Assembly (NCBI GenBank): GCA_030611945.1
Contig: JAUWOV010000033.1
Span: forward strand, 1-18,414
Source of the DNA: a bacterium
GTDB taxonomy: Bacteria > JAHJDO01
Length of the DNA: 18,414 nt
Reading direction: 5' to 3'
Shown: positions 15,157 to 18,414 of the stretch, piece after piece
Layout of the letters: every line of letters begins with the position of its first letter
Numbering within the stretch: the stretch's first letter is position 1
Translations under genes and position numbers: made by a program
Notes under the pieces: generated by a model
What the model was told of the DNA's origin: nothing
The model's input: only the letters and a program-made list of their open reading frames with translations
Database searches by the model: none

Positions 15157-16091
15157 AATTTGTTATCCTTATGCCATTCTATGGTCTTTTTTACGCCCTG
15201 TTCAAAACTGGTTTTCGGACTATAGCCCAGCATACGCCCGGCTTTTGATATATCTGCCAAAGAGTGTTTTATGTCTCCTGATCTCGACTCAGTATAATCA
15301 GGTTTTATTTTGCCCGGTAAAAGATTTTTAAGCAGTTTAACTAAATCATTAAGAGAGGTTCGTCTGCCGCAGGCAATATTTAATACCTGCCCAGATGTGT
15401 TTTTTGCCTTGGCAGCCAACATGTTTGCATAAACAACATTATCTATGTACGTAAAATCTCTTGACTGTTCTCCATCACCGTAGATTTGAGGAGCGGTATT
15501 ATTTAAAAAGCAAGTTATAAACTTGGGAATAACCGCGGCATACTGGCTCTCTGGATCCTGTCTGGGACCAAAAACGTTAAAATATCTCAAACACAGCGTC
15601 TCAAGTCCATAAACAGAATAAAAAACACGGCAGTAGTATTCGCCGGTTAGTTTACTTACAGCATAAGGGGATAATGGGTTAGGCTTCATATCCTCTTTTT
15701 TAGGTAAAGAGGGAGAGTCTCCGTATGCAGAAGAAGAACCGGCATAGATAAATCTCTTTATCTTATTTTTCTTCGCAGCAAAAAGCAGGTTTAATGTGCC
15801 GTCTATATTGACCTGATTTACTGTTATTGGATCCTCAACAGACCTTGCTACAGAAGGAAGCGCAGCTTCATGAAAACAAAAATCGACATCCTTCATAGCT
15901 CTATCTAAAAGATCTGTATCCCTTATATCGCCTTCTATGAATTCTATATCATTTATTAGGTGCGCAAGATTGGCTGCATTTCCGGTAGAAAGGTTATCTA
16001 TTACCCTGACTTTCTTGCCGACCTTCACAAGCGCATCTACAATATGAGAACCTATAAAACCGGCTCCACCTGTTACTAGATATATACTCAT
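15153..16091 (-). CDS. wbpP: WbpP/TviC-type UDP-GlcNAc(A) 4-epimerase
   Basis: 312 residues, an extended SDR epimerase that interconverts UDP-GlcNAc and UDP-GalNAc, or their uronic acids, using bound NAD. Features are [10 protein letters not shown], the helix [22 protein letters not shown], the catalytic pair in [13 protein letters not shown], and [20 protein letters not shown]. The last is typical of the WbpP/VipB subgroup rather than GalE. The upstream partner is a WbpA-type dehydrogenase, so the physiological substrate is probably UDP-GlcNAcA, giving UDP-GalNAcA, a known pairing in O-antigen and Vi-type loci. No clear ribosome site is seen. The 160 bp before its start are a palindromic repeat, so expression may depend on read-through from wbpA or a promoter within the repeat. 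Confidence 0.85.
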   Translation of the reverse strand: MSIYLVTGGAGFIGSHIVDALVKVGKKVRVIDNLSTGNAANLAHLINDIEFIEGDIRDTDLLDRAMKDVDFCFHEAALPSVARSVEDPITVNQVNIDGTLNLLFAAKKNKIKRFIYAGSSSAYGDSPSLPKKEDMKPNPLSPYAVSKLTGEYYCRVFYSVYGLETLCLRYFNVFGPRQDPESQYAAVIPKFITCFLNNTAPQIYGDGEQSRDFTYIDNVVYANMLAAKAKNTSGQVLNIACGRRTSLNDLVKLLKNLLPGKIKPDYTESRSGDIKHSLADISKAGRMLGYSPKTSFEQGVKKTIEWHKDNKL

Positions 16092-16251
16092 AATTAATAA
16101 ATCCGAAATCCGAATATCGAAACTCGAAACAAATCCAAAATTCTAATTTTCAAAATCCTAAACATTGTTTTGAACATTTGTATTTTAGTCATTTGATATT
16201 GTTTCGTATTTCGTGCTTAGTGCTTCGAATTTAGTCTTCTTTGGTTTAGCT
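16092..16251. repeat. Long imperfect palindromic intergenic repeat
   Basis: This AT-rich stretch between wbpA and wbpP is built from repeated CGAAA and AAAATTC-like words. Left arm 16104-16132 and right arm 16199-16227 pair as inverted copies at about 20 of 29 positions, keeping CGAA, a 10-base gap, CGAAA and CGAAACAA in register. Weaker complementarity continues inwards to a centre near 16165. No coding frame is visible. It resembles, from memory, dispersed TCGAAATTCGAAAC-type repeats of several uncultured bacterial genomes. A hairpin here would sit in the operon transcript. Confidence 0.65.
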
Positions 16252-17580
16252 TCACAGTTTAAATACATTCTCAAAAATCCTTTTTAACCTGCCTGTTGCA
16301 TTTCTCGTATCCAATACAGCAGACGAATTCTCAACGATAAATTTATAATCATACACACTATGATTTGTAATAATAACTGTGCAACTGGATTTTCCCAGTA
16401 ATGATTTATTGAGATCCTTTGAGCGCATTAATGTGTTACCAATGTTTATTTCCGAAACATAAGGATCGTTAAAAGATACATTTGCACCCTTCTTTAATAG
16501 CATACTTATGATTTCTATTGCCGGTGATTCTCTCCAGTCTCCTACATCCTTTTTATAAGCAACACCAAGTATAAATACAGTTGAACCGTTAATGCTTTTT
16601 TTGCGATTATTCAATATGTCTCTTATCTTTCTGATTACATATTCAGGCATTGCCCTATTAATTTCGCCGGCAAGCTCTATAAATTTTGCTTCATACCCAT
16701 GAAGCCTGGATTTCCATGTAAGATAGAATGGATCAAGAGGTATACAATGTCCGCCTATGCCAGGTCCTGGATAGAATGGCATAAATCCAAATGGCTTTGT
16801 TGCAGCAGCTTCTATAACCTCCCACACATCTATATCCAGATAACCGCACATTATTGCCAGTTCATTCACAAGCGCTATATTTACACTGCGGAACGTGTTC
16901 TCCAGAAGCTTTACCATTTCAGCCACACGCGAAGAAGAGACTGCAATAACATGATCGTTAACTTGATTATATAAAGTTTTTGCCATAAAAGTAGATTGGC
17001 TATTAATCCCGCCTATTACCTTCGGGATATTAGCAGTATTATATTTCTCATTTCCGGGATCCACTCTTTCCGGTGAAAACGCAAGGTAGAAGTCCTCTCC
17101 TGCCTTTAATCCGCTTTTTTCCAGTATCGGCTGTATGACTTCATCTGTTGTGCCCGGATACGTAGTGCTCTCCAACACAACCAGCCGTTCCGCTTTCAGG
17201 GTTTTTGCTATTTTTTTAGATGCATCAATTATATAGGAAATATCCGGTTCCTTCGTTTTTCGCAATGGTGTTGGAACACACATTATGATAGCGTCATGTT
17301 TGCCAAGAATTCTGTAATCTGTAGTTGCCTGAAAAGACTTCTCCTTCACATATGATTTAATCTCTGACGATTTCACATCTCCAATATATGAAACTCCTTT
17401 GTTAACACTTTCCACTCTCTTCCTATCAACATCTATGCCTGTTACACAGAACCCTTTTTTTGCGAACTCCATACATAAAGGCAGTCCTACATATCCTAAG
17501 CCAATCACTGCAATTCTTGCCTCTTTATTTTTTATCTTATTAATTAGCTGGTTTGACATTTGAGCTTTGACATTTGACAT
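16252..17580 (-). CDS. wbpA: WbpA-type UDP-N-acetylglucosamine 6-dehydrogenase
   Basis: 442 residues from the ATG at 17580. It oxidises UDP-GlcNAc twice at C6 to UDP-GlcNAcA using NAD. Rossmann motif VIGLGYVGLPL lies near residues 25-35. The WbpA/WbpO-like stretch VLESTTYPGTTDEVI and FSPERVDPGN follow. The catalytic cysteine is C279 in PGIGGHCIPLDPFYLTW, and GVAYKKDVGDWRESPA marks the C-terminal domain. The start is chosen 7 bases after the preceding ugd stop, with GGGAGATG upstream. A longer frame from 17661 would overlap ugd by 74 bases. The first dozen residues (MSNVKAQMSNQL) are encoded by a repeated TGTCAAA-type sequence, so the true start may be the second ATG at 17559. Confidence 0.9.
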   Translation of the reverse strand: MSNVKAQMSNQLINKIKNKEARIAVIGLGYVGLPLCMEFAKKGFCVTGIDVDRKRVESVNKGVSYIGDVKSSEIKSYVKEKSFQATTDYRILGKHDAIIMCVPTPLRKTKEPDISYIIDASKKIAKTLKAERLVVLESTTYPGTTDEVIQPILEKSGLKAGEDFYLAFSPERVDPGNEKYNTANIPKVIGGINSQSTFMAKTLYNQVNDHVIAVSSSRVAEMVKLLENTFRSVNIALVNELAIMCGYLDIDVWEVIEAAATKPFGFMPFYPGPGIGGHCIPLDPFYLTWKSRLHGYEAKFIELAGEINRAMPEYVIRKIRDILNNRKKSINGSTVFILGVAYKKDVGDWRESPAIEIISMLLKKGANVSFNDPYVSEINIGNTLMRSKDLNKSLLGKSSCTVIITNHSVYDYKFIVENSSAVLDTRNATGRLKRIFENVFKL

Positions 17581-17582
17581 TA
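17555..17582 (-). repeat. Short tandem-like ATGTCAAA repeat at the wbpA start
   Basis: On the minus strand this reads ATGTCAAATGTCAAAG followed by CTCAAATGTCAAA. It contains three copies of TGTCAAA within about 30 bases and encodes the non-conserved MSNVKAQMSNQ. It looks like an intergenic repeat word that has been taken into the 5' end of the gene. Whether it recurs elsewhere in the genome cannot be told from this window. Confidence 0.5.
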
Positions 17583-17587
17583 TTTGT

Positions 17588-18414
17588 TCATCTCCCAATA
17601 CTCTTATAAACAAAACCGAGCTTTTCCATTTCCGTCGGGTCATACATATTGCGGCCATCAATAATTACAGGCTGATTAAGCAAAGTTTTTATCTTCTTAA
17701 AATTCAACTTATTAAATTCAGGCCAGTCCGTAATAATAACAAGTGCATCGCTGCCTTCTGCCGCGCAATAAGGGTCTTTGCAATATTGTACGTTTTTTAG
17801 GATCTCCTTTGCTCTGGGGCCGGCCACAGGATCATATGCTTTGATCTTTGCGCCCTCTTGCTGGAGTTTGTTTATAATGTATATTGAAGGCGCTTCTCTC
17901 ATATCGTCAGTGTTTGGCTTAAAGGAAAGACCTAATATTCCTATAGTTTTGTTATTCATAACCCACATTACCTGCTTTATTTTTCTAACTAAAGCTTCCC
18001 TTTGCATTCTGTTGACACTTTCAACAGACTTAAGCATTTCAAAGTCATATCCTGCCTCTTCAGCTATCTTGGTAAATGCAGAAACATCCTTTGGGAAACA
18101 AGACCCCCCATACCCTATACCAGCGCGCAAGAAACTCTTGCCTATCCTTTTGTCAAGCCCCATACCCTCCGCAACCTTTTCCACATCCGCTCCTACTCGC
18201 TCACATATATTGGCAATTGAATTAATATAAGAAATCTTGAGAGCAAGATACGAATTTGACGCATGTTTAATGATCTCTGCGCTTTTTATATCCGTAACAA
18301 CTATTGGCGCGTTGAGCGGCTGGTATAATTTTGTCATTATTTTTCCAGCTCTCTCGCTTTCAACCCCGATTACAATCCTGTCAGGATGCATAAAATCCGA
18401 TATTGCAGAACCCT
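17588..18414 (-). CDS. ugd: UDP-glucose 6-dehydrogenase, partial (5' part beyond the window)
   Basis: 275 C-terminal residues are visible. The frame stays open to the window edge (GSAISDFMHPDRIVIGVES), which corresponds to mid-domain sequence of UGD. About 140-150 N-terminal residues, including the NAD-binding Rossmann motif, are therefore missing. The enzyme makes UDP-glucuronate from UDP-glucose. The catalytic cysteine is in GIGYGGSCFPKDVSAF. The central helix (KHASNSYLALKISYINSIANICE) and GLSFKPNTDDMREAPSI are intact. An ATG at 18391 is internal and should not be taken as the start. It is the first visible gene of the minus-strand operon and provides substrate to the UDP-glucuronate decarboxylase three genes downstream. 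Confidence 0.92.
   Translation of the reverse strand, partial: GSAISDFMHPDRIVIGVESERAGKIMTKLYQPLNAPIVVTDIKSAEIIKHASNSYLALKISYINSIANICERVGADVEKVAEGMGLDKRIGKSFLRAGIGYGGSCFPKDVSAFTKIAEEAGYDFEMLKSVESVNRMQREALVRKIKQVMWVMNNKTIGILGLSFKPNTDDMREAPSIYIINKLQQEGAKIKAYDPVAGPRAKEILKNVQYCKDPYCAAEGSDALVIITDWPEFNKLNFKKIKTLLNQPVIIDGRNMYDPTEMEKLGFVYKSIGR

Noticed and set aside
17778-18230. Plus-strand 150-codon frame opposite ugd
   Set aside because: It is a shadow of the conserved UGD central domain, with no ribosome site or motif.

Overview
The window is AT-rich bacterial DNA with tightly packed, co-directional genes and Shine-Dalgarno sites. It holds two unrelated functional blocks: an L-fucose catabolic operon (221-9991, plus strand) and an envelope or extracellular polysaccharide locus (about 10200 to the right edge). 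There is no rRNA, tRNA, CRISPR array or intact mobile element. The gene mix (cytoplasmic GH29 fucosidase, URO-D-family protein inside a sugar operon, PglC-type initiating transferase) and the short palindromic intergenic repeats suggest an uncultured environmental lineage, perhaps of the PVC/Omnitrophota kind. That placement is a guess from style, not from a marker gene.

Catabolic block: FGGY kinase of the rhamnulokinase type, zinc alcohol dehydrogenase, sorbitol-6-phosphate-dehydrogenase-like SDR, a headless LacI fragment, a URO-D-family protein, alpha-L-fucosidase (GH29), L-fucose isomerase, a PHP-domain protein, and an L-fuculose-phosphate-type class II aldolase. Together they give a plausible route: fucoside to fucose (GH29), fuculose (FucI), fuculose-1-phosphate (kinase), then DHAP plus lactaldehyde (aldolase), with the dehydrogenases handling lactaldehyde or a related polyol. 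No transporter and no complete regulator are present. The block carries a rearrangement scar. The last 11 codons and stop of the SDR gene recur as a 38-bp direct repeat just after fucI, exactly where the PHP gene starts. So a 4.4-kb segment (truncated lacI, URO-D, fucosidase, fucI) appears to have been inserted between SDR and PHP, or to be what remains of a duplication.

Polysaccharide block, plus strand: a decayed C-terminal remnant that looks like a GT4 glycosyltransferase, pglC (phosphoglycosyl transferase that starts a glycan on undecaprenyl phosphate), an ATP-grasp enzyme, and a membrane-bound PglF/CapD-type UDP-GlcNAc dehydratase with a complete response-regulator receiver domain fused at its C terminus. 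Polysaccharide block, minus strand (read from the right edge): UDP-glucose 6-dehydrogenase (cut by the window edge), WbpA-type UDP-GlcNAc 6-dehydrogenase, WbpP-type UDP-GlcNAc(A) 4-epimerase, and UDP-glucuronate decarboxylase. These four would supply UDP-GlcA, UDP-xylose, UDP-GlcNAcA and UDP-GalNAcA. The two polysaccharide operons converge with only 11 bp between stop codons.

The most notable observations are the dehydratase-receiver fusion, the 38-bp repeat scar with its headless LacI, the glycosyltransferase remnant before pglC, and the PHP protein with an altered metal-site motif. I found no clearly new defence or mobile system.
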